A stretch of DNA of 64,000 nt from DATEJJ01 sp039649115 (GCA_039649115.1 JBBWZQ010000310.1:115682-179681), one strand, 5' to 3'; positions 50,650-59,302 are shown, counted from the stretch's first letter. The notes: generated from the sequence alone by a model not told the origin. Translations and numbers: made by a program.

Positions 50650-50984
50650 GCCTCGCACCATCCACATCGGACCCGGCGGCGGTGCAGACCCGCCGCCGGG
50701 CAGGCAACCCGCACGGCGCTGCCACTTGCGTCGCGGGCCCGTACCCGGTCGGGCTTGTCGAGCTGCCCGGCGTCTTCTGGTCTAGCCTGCGACGGTTCGG
50801 GCTCGAACTTGCCCTCTGGCATGTGCGGCTGGCGATCGGCGAGGCCCGGTGGCGCGGCGAGTTGTTCGCCGGCTTCGCCGCCGGGGACCGGGTCACCGGC
50901 CGCACCGGGTACGGCTGGACCCCCGCCCGCGCCCTGGCGGATCTGCACCGCCGAACGCGCTCGCGGGAGGACCGTCATGGCTGA
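50646..50984 (+). CDS. Small hypothetical protein, 112 aa
   Basis: GTG 50646 overlaps the previous stop; its own stop overlaps the next gene's start by eight bases. Reads GPYPVGLVELPGVFWSSLRR and LALWHVRLAIGEARWRGELF. Trp/Arg-rich, possibly amphipathic. Not recognised. Confidence 0.6.
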   Translation: MSLAPSTSDPAAVQTRRRAGNPHGAATCVAGPYPVGLVELPGVFWSSLRRFGLELALWHVRLAIGEARWRGELFAGFAAGDRVTGRTGYGWTPARALADLHRRTRSREDRHG

Positions 50985-51504
50985 CCTGACACCGGGCCGC
51001 ACCACCCACCGGACGATGCGCCGGCGTCCCCGGCCCCGCTCGGCCTGGTCCGCCCAGGCCCGCACCGCCCCGATCGCCGCGGCGATCGTCGACGTGCGCG
51101 CCGAACTCAACCGGATGGACACCAAGGCGAACACCCTGCTCGGCTGGTCCGGCACCGCGGCCGCGCTCGGCCTGGCCGCGCTCAGCCAGGTCCACCTGCC
51201 GGTCGCGGCAGCGGTGCTCGGCTGGTTGGCCGTCGCCCAGATCGCCGCCGCCGTCGGGCTGCTGGCCGCCGCGATCCAACCCAAACTGTCTGGCGATCAC
51301 GGGTTCGTCCGCTACGCCCGGGTGGAGCCCGCCGACATCGCCGATGTCCTTGCGGCGATCCCGGAGGGGGACCCCGACGCCCTGGTCTGGCTGTCCCGCC
51401 GCGTGCGCGACGGCTACCGCCACGTCCGGGCAGCGGTCTTCCTGCTGCTGGCCGCGCTGCCCACCGCCGCCGCAGCGGCCCTGGCCGCGGCGCTGATCCG
51501 ATGA
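50977..51504 (+). CDS. Pycsar-effector-type (PycTM/DUF5706) membrane protein
   Basis: 175 aa from ATG 50977. The run ELNRMDTKANTLLGWSGTAA is the hallmark of the PycTM domain (R-x-D-x-K-A...L-L-x-x). It is followed by two hydrophobic stretches (AVLGWLAVAQIAAAVGLLAA) and a third at the end (AAVFLLLAALPTAAAAALAA), with a soluble loop between (ARVEPADIADVLAAIPEGDP). In Pycsar anti-phage systems such proteins damage the membrane when a cyclic pyrimidine nucleotide is made. No nucleotide cyclase lies nearby. It is coupled (ATGA) to the N6-adenine methyltransferase. Confidence 0.7.
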   Translation: MADLTPGRTTHRTMRRRPRPRSAWSAQARTAPIAAAIVDVRAELNRMDTKANTLLGWSGTAAALGLAALSQVHLPVAAAVLGWLAVAQIAAAVGLLAAAIQPKLSGDHGFVRYARVEPADIADVLAAIPEGDPDALVWLSRRVRDGYRHVRAAVFLLLAALPTAAAAALAAALIR

Positions 51505-53024
51505 GCCGCCCGGCAGCGACTCTCGCAGACCCGCAGGTCGAGCATCCGATGCCGTGGCTGACGGAGGCGGTGCCGGCCGCCGTCGCCGCCGTCGCCGGCT
51601 GGGACGGCGAGCGTCGCCGCAAGGCGGCCGACGGGTACGTCGACGCGATCGCCTGCGGCGCCGACGTCCTGTGGGCCGACCCGCAGGCCGCCCGGCGCGC
51701 CGATCTTGGCGCCGAGCAGGTCCGCGACGCGATCGTGCATGGGCTGGCCATCCTCGCCCACCGCCCCGGCGGGGTCACGTTCGCCGAGCTGCACTGGCAC
51801 GCCAACGCCTGCCCCGCCTGCCCAGGCGCGGGCAGGTGGGCACTGCCTCCCGCACCGGCCGGACGGGAGGCGCGTGGGGCGTTCTTCACCCCCCGCGCGC
51901 TGGCCGCCGAGATCGCCCACAACGCGGTCGGGCCGCACCTGGTCGACCAGGAGATCATGGACATCGTCGGGCTGCAGATCGCGGACATTGCCTGCGGCTC
52001 CGGCGCGTTCCTGGTGGCCGTGGCCCGGCTGCTGCACCGGACCCACCTGGAGCTATGGACCATCGGCGACGCCCGGTACTTCGTCGGCCTGTACGACCTG
52101 CCCGACGAGCCGTACCCGCTGCGGGGGCCCTTCGGCCCGGCCGTCCAGGCCGCGGCGATGATGGCGGCCGTCGACTGTGTGTACGGGGTGGACATCGACC
52201 CGCTGTCGGTGGAGTTGACCCGGCTCGCGCTCGCACTGCTGCTACCCGACCACGACGTGACACACACGCTGCGGCGGCAGGTCCGTTGTGGAGACTCGCT
52301 GCTCGGCGACGGCCAGCCGTGGTGGGACGGGGCCGCCACGAGCCTGATGGATACACCGGGCCGGTTCGACTGGCCCACGGCGTTCCCCGAGGTCTTCGAC
52401 CACCGCGACGGCCTTGACCGGGTGGGCTTCGACGTCGTGCTGGGCAACCCGCCCTACCTCGGCGGGAAGAAACTGCGCGGCACGCTCGGCGAGGCGTACC
52501 GACAGCATCTGATCACGAACATCGCCGGTGGCCGGCGCGGCAGCGCCGACCTGGCCGTGTACTTCTGGCTGCGCGCCCACGAGCTGGTCTGCGAACTGGG
52601 CACCGTGGGCATCATCGGCCCCGCCAACCTGATGCGCGGCGGCAACCTGCGGGTCTGGGACGACCACCTGCGCCAGGTTGCCCACCGCACCCTGTACCGC
52701 ACCGAGCACGGCCGGCGCTGGCCGTCGACGTCCGCGTCCATCTCGTGCTGCCTGCTCTACAGCGTCATGCGCCGCTGGATCGACCCGCAGTTTCGCGACC
52801 ACGACCCCGACGATCCAGGCCGCGCCGCGCACCACACCTGCGACTTCGGCGTCGACCCACCCCGGTTCGGCGAGACCTGGCAACCCCGGCCCGGCTGTCC
52901 ACGCTGCGACGCGTTGGCCAAGGCCGCCAGGCTGATCATCCGCACCGAACGCGAAGGCCAGGCATACGAAATCGTCCGCCACCGAACAGCGGACTCCACC
53001 GCACCGGAACGGGAGCACTCATGA
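51501..53024 (+). CDS. N6-adenine DNA methyltransferase
   Basis: 507 aa, ATG overlapping the previous stop. Motif X-like GAFFTPRALA (126-135), motif I ADIACGSGAF (161-170, SAM binding), YGVDIDPLSVELTRLALALL (motif II), VRCGDSLLGD (motif III) and the catalytic NPPY (GNPPYLGGKK, from 315). The arrangement is gamma/type IIG-like, similar to the methylase half of Eco57I-type enzymes. No PD-(D/E)xK nuclease and no long target-recognition domain follow; the end holds a zinc pair (CPRCDALA). It is probably an orphan methylase that marks the element's own DNA or controls expression. Confidence 0.9.
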   Translation: MSRPAATLADPQVEHPMPWLTEAVPAAVAAVAGWDGERRRKAADGYVDAIACGADVLWADPQAARRADLGAEQVRDAIVHGLAILAHRPGGVTFAELHWHANACPACPGAGRWALPPAPAGREARGAFFTPRALAAEIAHNAVGPHLVDQEIMDIVGLQIADIACGSGAFLVAVARLLHRTHLELWTIGDARYFVGLYDLPDEPYPLRGPFGPAVQAAAMMAAVDCVYGVDIDPLSVELTRLALALLLPDHDVTHTLRRQVRCGDSLLGDGQPWWDGAATSLMDTPGRFDWPTAFPEVFDHRDGLDRVGFDVVLGNPPYLGGKKLRGTLGEAYRQHLITNIAGGRRGSADLAVYFWLRAHELVCELGTVGIIGPANLMRGGNLRVWDDHLRQVAHRTLYRTEHGRRWPSTSASISCCLLYSVMRRWIDPQFRDHDPDDPGRAAHHTCDFGVDPPRFGETWQPRPGCPRCDALAKAARLIIRTEREGQAYEIVRHRTADSTAPEREHS

Positions 53025-53695
53025 GCGTCATCACCTGGCTGTGGCGGGTGCAGACCACCCGATGGGCGCAGGCCCTGATCGCTGGGCTCGGCCTCCTGCT
53101 GACCGCCGTCGGCGAGCTGTCGCTGCGCGCCGGCGAGGACACCCTCGGCGCGGTCACGAACCTGGCCGTCGGGCTGGTGATGTGCGCGTACGTCGCCTGC
53201 GCGCTGCGCTGGCGGCGCACCCACCGCAGCCTCGTCGACGCCCGAGCCACGTTCCGCACCACCCTGCGGGCCCTCGCCCCGCACCCGACCATTCACGTCA
53301 ACGAGGACGCCAGCCTGGTGTTCATCCACTTCACCGGCCACGGGCCCGTGTACCGCTGGAACATCCTGGCCCGCGTCGCCGAGCATGAAATCGACGACGT
53401 CCTGCGGGTGCTGGACCTCGGCGAAGAGCCCACCGCGATCGTGGAAGAGTTCGAGATCAGGACCGGACTGGCGGAGGTCTTCGCCTCCGTCAACGGCACC
53501 CGGTTGCGCGGCACCGACGACGGCGACGTCGAGGAGGTCGACCTGGGCACGCCGCCCGGCCCATGGACGGCGGCGCGGGGCCGCTACCGTGGTCTCGCCG
53601 CCGGGCTGCTGCAAGCCAGCGAGAGCGACTTGCGGGAGATCTGCGCCCAACTCGCCGCCACCAGGCCCGTCACCCCCACCACCGACGACGACTAG
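53021..53695 (+). CDS. Membrane protein in methyltransferase operon
   Basis: 224 aa, ATG overlapping the methylase stop. Two membrane spans near the N-terminus (WAQALIAGLGLLLTAVGELS and LGAVTNLAVGLVMCAYVACA), then a cytosolic domain (RTTLRALAPHPTIHVNEDAS, LVFIHFTGHGPVYRWNI) and an acidic end. No known family. Ten bases later the M41-like gene begins. Confidence 0.65.
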   Translation: MSVITWLWRVQTTRWAQALIAGLGLLLTAVGELSLRAGEDTLGAVTNLAVGLVMCAYVACALRWRRTHRSLVDARATFRTTLRALAPHPTIHVNEDASLVFIHFTGHGPVYRWNILARVAEHEIDDVLRVLDLGEEPTAIVEEFEIRTGLAEVFASVNGTRLRGTDDGDVEEVDLGTPPGPWTAARGRYRGLAAGLLQASESDLREICAQLAATRPVTPTTDDD

Positions 53696-53704
53696 CCCGA
53701 TCCG

Positions 53705-54719
53705 ATGAGCCGGCGAGTCGACGAGCGCGAGGCCACCGCCGCGCACGAGGCCGGCCACGCCGTCGCCGCAGCCGTGCTGGGCTGCCCGATCCGATACGTC
53801 ACGCTGCGGCCCCGCGACTCCGGCTCGGCCGGGCACGTCATGGGCCGATGGCGCGACGAACGGCGCCCCCAATGGCTGCCGGACCTCGTGGTGGCGGGCC
53901 GCCGGCATGATCGCCGAAGACGCCTGGCGATTCGGCGACGACCGGCGCATCACCGTGGCGGGTGGCTGCGGCGACCTGCGTGAGATGCAGCAACTGGCCC
54001 GCTACGCGTGGCACCGCGCCCACCCCGACGACGACGACAACTACGACTACCAACTGGACCCACCCATCAACCCGGCGTGGACCGTGCGCGACATCGCCAC
54101 CCATGCCTGGCGGCAGGCCTACCTGCTGTTCGCTGAGTACAGCGACGCGATGTGGACGGTGGCCGACGAACTGCTCGACTCACCCCGGGCATTGCCAGGG
54201 GTGCGGATCCGGCAACTGGTCATAGAGGAAGGCGGCCAAGACTTCAGCGGGCTGGACCTGGATCCCGACGAGGTACGCGCCGCCATCCAACAGGTCGACT
54301 TCTGGGCCGCCGACTACTCGCGCCTGGCCTGGCACATCCCACCACGCGCCACCCGCCGCAGGGCGCCGCAAGCAGACACCGCCTCCGCCGCAGCCCAGCC
54401 CGCCACCGCGCCAACCGTCTCCGCGAGTACCGGCGGCGAGGTGACCGGCCTGGTCACCGCGCAGCGCTACGCCCACGGCATGGCCGCCGCTCTCGCCGCC
54501 CAGGCCAGCGTGATCGCTTCCTTCGTCGCGTCCCTGCGGGCCGCCGCCGTCGCCGGTGCGGCCGTCACCGCCGGCGTCCGGGCGCAGGAACTCACCACCG
54601 CCGCGGCGAGCGCGTGGTCCGCGGCCGCTGCGGCCCTGGCCGCGCACAGCGTGGTCGCGCACGCGTACGCCACAGTGCCCGAGGCCGGGACCAAGACCTG
54701 GCTGACCAGCGCCGGCTGA
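53705..54719 (+). pseudogene. M41-like peptidase with GEVTGLV tail, one frameshift
   Basis: ATG 53705 reads EATAAHEAGHAVAAAVLGCP, the HExxH zinc motif of FtsH-type (M41) peptidases. At GTGGCGGGCCGCC (about 53897) one G too many shifts the frame; removing it gives VVAAAGMIAEDAWRFGDDRR with the third zinc-ligand region (E-D) of the family, then GGCGDLREMQQLARYAWHRA. After a Pro/Ala linker the C-terminal module GEVTGLVTAQRYAHGMAAAL, FVASLRAAAVAG, RAQELTTAAASAW matches that of the protein at 46678. The downstream part is open from ATG 53907, so a peptidase-less product could still be made. Confidence 0.7.
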
Positions 54720-54742
54720 GCCGCGGCGCCTTCCCGAATTAG

Positions 54743-54774
54743 CGGTTAGGTCGCAACCTAACCGCCGGTATGAT
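54743..54774 (+). promoter_or_regulatory. CGGTTAGGT-N4-ACCTAACCG operator with -10 box
   Basis: A perfect 9-4-9 palindrome at 54743-54764, then TATGAT (54769-54774) in the position of a -10 box, 28 bases before the gene at 54803. The palindrome would cover the -35 region. Core shared with 44477 and 55434. Confidence 0.65.
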
Positions 54775-54802
54775 GGGCCTCTTCCTGCGGTAAGGTGCGT
54801 CC

Positions 54803-55441
54803 ATGCGGGTATTCAACGTCCGGTGCTCGGGCGAGCTGGCCGAGGCTCTGGCGGGCGCCGTGCAGGCAGTGGCCGAGCGCGAGCGGGAGTGGTGGCAGGC
54901 GCAGCGTGAAGCCGTGGCTCGCCGGGTCGCCGCCGAGGAACTGAGCACCGCGCAGCGTGCCCTGCTGCTCGCCGACCTGGAGACGGAGTTCGCGCGGTTG
55001 CGTGAGACCGGCGAGCTGCGCGGCACCCGCACCGCGTACGTGCTGCCCGCGCTGGGCACCGTTCTGGCCGAACGTGGGTGGGCGCGGCGGTGGAAGCCGA
55101 TCCCGCCCGGCGCCCAGCGCCGGCGCGGCCGCCCCTGGGGCACCCACGACGCAGGGTACGACGCCCGGGTCACCCTGTACCTGCCCGACGCGCTTGGCGA
55201 GACCCTCGCCCGGGCCTGCTACTGGACCTCGGCGCCGACCGTGGCCCGACTGCAAGCCTGGTACGACGAGTTCGGCGACCACTGGCGCGGGCACCTGCAC
55301 AACAGCCGGGCCCGTTGGACCGGCCGGGGACCTACCCAGGCCGACCTGGGCACCCGGGACCAGCTCACCGCAAAGATCAACACTACGGGACGGGTACTGC
55401 GGCAGGCCATGCGCCGCGCTCTCGACTCGGAGGAAAGGTAG
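54803..55441 (+). CDS. Hypothetical protein, 212 aa
   Basis: ATG 54803 with TAAGGTG upstream. A beta start (MRVFNVRCSGELAEALAGAV) is followed by long charged helices (EREREWWQAQREAVARRVAA, QRALLLADLETEFARLRETG), a basic linker (RRRGRPWGTHDAGYDARVTL) and LYLPDALGETLARACYWTSA. The YLPDALGETLARACYW part looks like a ribbon-helix-helix or dimer helix. The stop lies within the AAAGGT-AGCT-ACCTAA site that precedes the next gene. Possibly the protein that binds these palindromes, a guess from position. Confidence 0.6.
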   Translation: MRVFNVRCSGELAEALAGAVQAVAEREREWWQAQREAVARRVAAEELSTAQRALLLADLETEFARLRETGELRGTRTAYVLPALGTVLAERGWARRWKPIPPGAQRRRGRPWGTHDAGYDARVTLYLPDALGETLARACYWTSAPTVARLQAWYDEFGDHWRGHLHNSRARWTGRGPTQADLGTRDQLTAKINTTGRVLRQAMRRALDSEER

Positions 55442-55449
55442 CTACCTAA
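55434..55449. promoter_or_regulatory. AAAGGT-AGCT-ACCTAA site, copy 2
   Basis: Sixteen bases identical to 44477-44492. It overlaps the end of the 212-aa gene and lies 75 bases before the gene at 55524. Confidence 0.55.
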
Positions 55450-55523
55450 CCGCCGACAAAGAAGGCTCCGACCTGCTGTTTTGCTGTTTGACTGGCTCGT
55501 TGTGCCGGGTCTATGGTGCGGTC

Positions 55524-55766
55524 ATGTTGCAGCTGAGGGTGGAAGGCGATCTGAGCGAAGCGCGCGCCTTCTTAGAGGCGTTGGCGGCCGGCGGCCTCGA
55601 GGTGCAGACCGGGACGGCCAAGGATCGTGGCGGGTTTCATCACGTCTACGCCGTGGTCCGGATGCCCGGCTACGCGTCGGGTGAGGATGCCCCCGGCCCG
55701 GTGCGGGCCACCGCGGTGGTGTCGCGGCGAGCCATCGGCGGGCGCGGTCACGGGCGGCGGGCGTGA
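55524..55766 (+). CDS. Small hypothetical protein, 80 aa
   Basis: ATG 55524. Reads MLQLRVEGDLSEARAFLEAL, AAGGLEVQTGTAKDRGGFHH, VYAVVRMPGYASGEDAPGPV. An alpha/beta protein with an amphipathic first helix. A decayed copy of its second half is at 13447. In the 90 bases after the stop, another frame reads LQALAEGHNHGFWKISRSR, resembling LEAVAREHNPGWWNPPGR near 36750, so a further small gene may once have followed. Confidence 0.6.
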   Translation: MLQLRVEGDLSEARAFLEALAAGGLEVQTGTAKDRGGFHHVYAVVRMPGYASGEDAPGPVRATAVVSRRAIGGRGHGRRA

Positions 55767-55857
55767 AGGCGTACGGCCGCCCTGCAAGCCTTGGCCGAGG
55801 GACACAACCACGGTTTCTGGAAGATCAGCCGGAGCCGATGATCGCGGGACCGTACCG

Positions 55858-57087
55858 ATGACGGCCCAGGTCACGCTCACCGCGCGGCAGGCGTGGGAAC
55901 ACCTCAACGAGCGTCAGCAGGCGTACCTACTGGCTATCTACGATGCGGACCAGGCCGCCGAGGTGGACATCGCCGATCGCCGCAGGCGCTGGCAGAAGAC
56001 CCCGCCGGCGTCGGAGTGGCGGTGGCTGCTCTACGCCGTAGACGCCGCTGGGCTGGCCGGCGACACCGGCGTCCAGGCCGCCCTGCGCCGCCAGGGCAAG
56101 CTTGACCCGGGCGCCGGCTCCTCTCTGGCGGCGCTGCGCCGGCGCGGCCTGGTGCAGAACCGAGGCGGCGTCCAGAGCACCATGCTCGGTACCCTGCCCA
56201 CCGTCGAGGTGCGGCTGACCACGGCCGGCCGGGCTGCCGCCCGCGCCGGACGCGGCGAGGAACCCAAGCGCAGGACGCCGCCCGGCCTGCTCTCGGAGTG
56301 GCTGTGGCGTGCCCTGGGCACCCTGTACCGGGCCGGCGGCACCGGCACGCTGTACGACCACCACGGCTGGCACCTGCCCCGCGACCATCCCGAACGCGGA
56401 CCAAGCTGGGCCGCCCTGCTCCAGTTGCGCGACCGCCGCGACGGCTCCTACATGGAGGAGTTCACCACCCGGGTAGCCAATCCCGGGTTCCCTGACCGGC
56501 CAGAACACCGGGCCCGGATCAGCGCCCGCGGCCGCGCTCACTACGAGCTGCACTACCGCTGCTATAGCGAGTTGTACCCAGAGGTGGACGCTGTCGAGCC
56601 GCCCGCCACGAACGACGCGCACGCTGGCCTCGCCGACCACCGGGCCACCCGCCCCAAGGGTCTGGTGCGCGCCCCCGACTGGCGGCTTCTGGCCGAGCTG
56701 ACCCGCATGGAGCGCGACGACCGCTGTTTCCTCCGCGACATCGACGCCCGGCACTATATCCAGTTCGACCAGCCGGTGCCCGACAGCATCGCGTCCATGC
56801 CGCACGGGCTTGTGGCCTGGCAGATCGACCGGATTGCCCGCAGCAAGGCCGCCGTCACGCGACTGCGCCAGCACCCTGACGGCTCACTGGTCGAAGAGGT
56901 CGGGGTTACCGTGCCGGAGTACCGACACGATCCGGAAGGTTCCCGCACAATCCCGCTGACCTGCCTCACCCCCGCCGGCCGGGCGCACGTCGCCGCGCAC
57001 CTGCTCGAATATCAGCGGCTGTACCCGGAGATCCCCGTCGACGACCTCACCACCGAGACCACAGCACGGTCGCAGACACCGCCCTGA
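55858..57087 (+). CDS. Winged-helix-like hypothetical protein, 409 aa
   Basis: ATG 55858. Reads TARQAWEHLNERQQAYLLAI, then SSLAALRRRGLVQNRGG, EVRLTTAGRAAARAG, a MarR-type winged-helix pattern (recognition helix, then a wing ending in L-T-x-x-G). The pattern repeats further on: LAELTRMERDDRCFLRDIDA, VTRLRQHPDGSLVEEVGVTV, PLTCLTPAGRAHVAAHL. The middle is rich in Trp/Arg (LSEWLWRALGTLYRAGG). Two winged helices in one chain suggest DNA binding at separated sites; target unknown. Confidence 0.65.
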   Translation: MTAQVTLTARQAWEHLNERQQAYLLAIYDADQAAEVDIADRRRRWQKTPPASEWRWLLYAVDAAGLAGDTGVQAALRRQGKLDPGAGSSLAALRRRGLVQNRGGVQSTMLGTLPTVEVRLTTAGRAAARAGRGEEPKRRTPPGLLSEWLWRALGTLYRAGGTGTLYDHHGWHLPRDHPERGPSWAALLQLRDRRDGSYMEEFTTRVANPGFPDRPEHRARISARGRAHYELHYRCYSELYPEVDAVEPPATNDAHAGLADHRATRPKGLVRAPDWRLLAELTRMERDDRCFLRDIDARHYIQFDQPVPDSIASMPHGLVAWQIDRIARSKAAVTRLRQHPDGSLVEEVGVTVPEYRHDPEGSRTIPLTCLTPAGRAHVAAHLLEYQRLYPEIPVDDLTTETTARSQTPP

Positions 57088-57200
57088 CACCGGCTCCCAC
57101 ATGCCACGACATTGGCGGGGCTCGGCCGTCGACCCGGTACCGGCTGCCGGCTAGCTGCAGGCCCAGCCGCGTCCCGGCCCTCGCCGGCCCCGCCCGCCCG

Positions 57201-57806
57201 ATGACCGGGCACACTGGACCGGTGACTTTGACCGATGCCCTGGCCCTGGTCGGCGCGGCCGTCGCGGTCGGCGGGATCGGGTTGGCGTGGCGCCAGACCC
57301 TCATCGCCCGGCAGAGCCGGGACGACGCCCGCAAGTGGCGGCAGCAGGACCAGGACGCGCAGGCCACGGCCGAGGCTGCGGCGGCCGACGCGGCGCAGCG
57401 TCGCCGGGTCGGGGTGCGGTACCGGTACGAGTTGACCGACGCGCAGCGCGTGCTGGACCAGCTCAATGACATCGCCTGCCGGGTCATCACTAAGCAGGAG
57501 CTGCTGACCGAGGCCCGCAAGAACGAGCTACACCTGGCCGATCTGACCACCAGGGTCGGCGACCTCGGCTCCCGCCTGCCAGACCCACTCAAGGATCTTC
57601 TGGAGGGCTGCGACAGCACCGGCGACGGGGTACACCACTGGGCGGGTCGACTGCTGGCGGCGCCGTTCGACACCGCGATCACGGTCGCCCCGGGCAACCG
57701 GCACGACGCCGGCATGCAGGCCATCACCCAGTACGAGGCGGCGATCAGCCTGGACCGGGCCATCGACATGGCCCGCGAGACGCTGCGGGACCTGCTCGCG
57801 GACTAG
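57201..57806 (+). CDS. Membrane-anchored helical protein
   Basis: 201 aa from ATG 57201 (GTG 57222 also possible; neither has a clear ribosome site). One membrane span (ALALVGAAVAVGGIGLAWRQ), a basic coiled-coil stretch (ARQSRDDARKWRQQDQDAQA), then a helical body (RYELTDAQRVLDQLNDIACR, AITQYEAAISLDRAIDMARE). The design is like that of the protein at 14165. Function unknown. Confidence 0.65.
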   Translation: MTGHTGPVTLTDALALVGAAVAVGGIGLAWRQTLIARQSRDDARKWRQQDQDAQATAEAAAADAAQRRRVGVRYRYELTDAQRVLDQLNDIACRVITKQELLTEARKNELHLADLTTRVGDLGSRLPDPLKDLLEGCDSTGDGVHHWAGRLLAAPFDTAITVAPGNRHDAGMQAITQYEAAISLDRAIDMARETLRDLLAD

Positions 57807-57908
57807 CCGCCGCCTGCCCTCGCCGCGAGCGCGAACAGGGCCCGCCTGGTGGGGCGAGGCCCTGTGAGCTATCAGACCCGTTCGGTTCAGCGCCGATGAA
57901 ACGCGCGT

Positions 57909-58562
57909 CTAGCCTACGGCCCGGGTGCGGCGCTTGGCGGCTGAGGCCTTCTTGGTGGCAGTCATGGAGCCGATGGTCTGCCCGCCGGCGATCGCGGCCG
58001 CCAGGTCGGCGAGCTCGACGTCGAGGATCTCGGCGAGCCGGGGGCGGTGCTCGTCGGCCAGGGTCGCCGCGCCCCGCTCGACTCGGCTGTAGAAGGCCCG
58101 GCCCACGCCCAGACCGCGGTCGACGACGTCGGTCTGGCGCAGGCCACGGCGCACCCGCAACGTCTCCAGGGTGTAGGGGGTCTGCGGGTCCAGCAGATCG
58201 AAGACGTCCACCCCGAGCGATTGGGCGATGTGGAAGACCATCTCCGCGCGCGGGGTGACTTGACCGGCTTCGTAGTCGGTGATCTGCAGTCGCACGTTGT
58301 CGACGTCCTGCGCGGCCCGGGCCAGGCCAATGTCACCAGGCCAACCCTCCCGGGTGGCGTGCAGCAGCCGCTCCGCGAGGTCTCGCTGGGTAAGCCCGGC
58401 CTGCTCGCGCGCGGCACGCAACCGCTCCGGGACGAACCCGCCGACGCCGCTCTTACCCACTCCGAGGCCCCCATCGTCGCCCGTCTGTCGAGACCAGGAT
58501 GCCCCATGCTGCGACAACGACGGAACGTTGGTGCCGGGTACGCGATCACGAATCTCGGTCAT
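57909..58562 (-). CDS. Tandem XRE-type HTH regulator
   Basis: 217 aa from ATG 58562, overlapping the stop of the gene before it (ATGA). Two XRE helix-turn-helix domains: PERLRAAREQAGLTQRDLAE with ITDYEAGQVTPRAEMVFHIA, and TLRVRRGLRQTDVVDRGLGV with FYSRVERGAATLADEHRPRL. The end is basic (ATKKASAAKRRTRAVG). Double-XRE proteins bind operators as regulators of plasmid or phage-like genes. It is a candidate regulator of the TACACGTGTA or TTAGGT-N4-ACCTAA sites. Confidence 0.8.
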   Translation of the reverse strand: MTEIRDRVPGTNVPSLSQHGASWSRQTGDDGGLGVGKSGVGGFVPERLRAAREQAGLTQRDLAERLLHATREGWPGDIGLARAAQDVDNVRLQITDYEAGQVTPRAEMVFHIAQSLGVDVFDLLDPQTPYTLETLRVRRGLRQTDVVDRGLGVGRAFYSRVERGAATLADEHRPRLAEILDVELADLAAAIAGGQTIGSMTATKKASAAKRRTRAVG

Positions 58563-59239
58563 CACTGCGCTCCTTGGACGGCGGGGCGGATCTTCGGGGC
58601 GTAGGCCAGGCAGCGCACACAGGTGGCCGGCTGCCCGGTGGGCTCCTCTTGCAGCAGCAGCAGCAGCGGCCGGACCCGGCCGGCACGCTCGCACAGCGCC
58701 CGCCCGGCCTGGTGCAGCCGGGGACGGCTGGTGCTGCCGCTGTGGGCGTCGATCGTGGGTACCGCGTGGCGCAGCGGCTCGGGCGCGTACGAGCTGTTGG
58801 TGCGCCGGCCGCGGGTGTTGGCCCGCGCCTGCAGCGGCACCGGGCAGCCGGCGCTGGCCCGCCGCCACGCCTCAACGTCACGGGCGGCCGCCACCGCGAT
58901 CTCGCGCTGGCGCGCGGCACGCCGCACGGTGTCCTCGGCCCGCCAACGCAGCACCGGGTCAGGCAGCGGCGGATCCAGGCCGTCCCGGTCGGCCAGGTCG
59001 AGCAGGTGGGCCTCCAACACGCTGATGCCGCCCCGGCCGTGGCCAGGAAACGGGTAGCCGAGCACCGCCGTGCACCAGTCCGCGCCCCGGCGGGCGACCA
59101 GCGCCGCCGTGCGGGCGGGGCCACCCGGTTCGACGAACCGCGGGTACCTGCGCTTGGCCCGCTCACGCAGCGCGGCGTATTCGGGGTACGCCGGCTGCGG
59201 GCGGCGGCGGATCTCGTCCAACTCGGCGAACGTCGGCAC
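58562..59239 (-). CDS. Hypothetical protein, 225 aa
   Basis: GTG 59239 (GGGAG upstream). Reads FAELDEIRRRPQPAYPEYAA, WCTAVLGYPFPGHGRGGISV, LEAHLLDLADRDGLDPPLPD, EREIAVAAARDVEAW-type helices and a C-terminal CVRCLAY pair. It is the first gene of a minus-strand operon with the tandem-HTH regulator. No family named. Confidence 0.65.
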   Translation of the reverse strand: MPTFAELDEIRRRPQPAYPEYAALRERAKRRYPRFVEPGGPARTAALVARRGADWCTAVLGYPFPGHGRGGISVLEAHLLDLADRDGLDPPLPDPVLRWRAEDTVRRAARQREIAVAAARDVEAWRRASAGCPVPLQARANTRGRRTNSSYAPEPLRHAVPTIDAHSGSTSRPRLHQAGRALCERAGRVRPLLLLLQEEPTGQPATCVRCLAYAPKIRPAVQGAQ

Positions 59240-59302
59240 CTGCGGCTCTCCCGTCGAGGTGGGCGGGATCGTCCGATGGCCACCCGCGCGTGTGGTTCAG
59301 AC

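Noticed and set aside
49501..50667. 388-codon minus-strand frame
   Set aside because: It covers four coupled plus-strand genes with ribosome sites and zinc motifs; a shadow.
51501..53024. Complete type IIG restriction-modification enzyme
   Set aside because: No nuclease motif before the methylase core and too short for a target-recognition domain.
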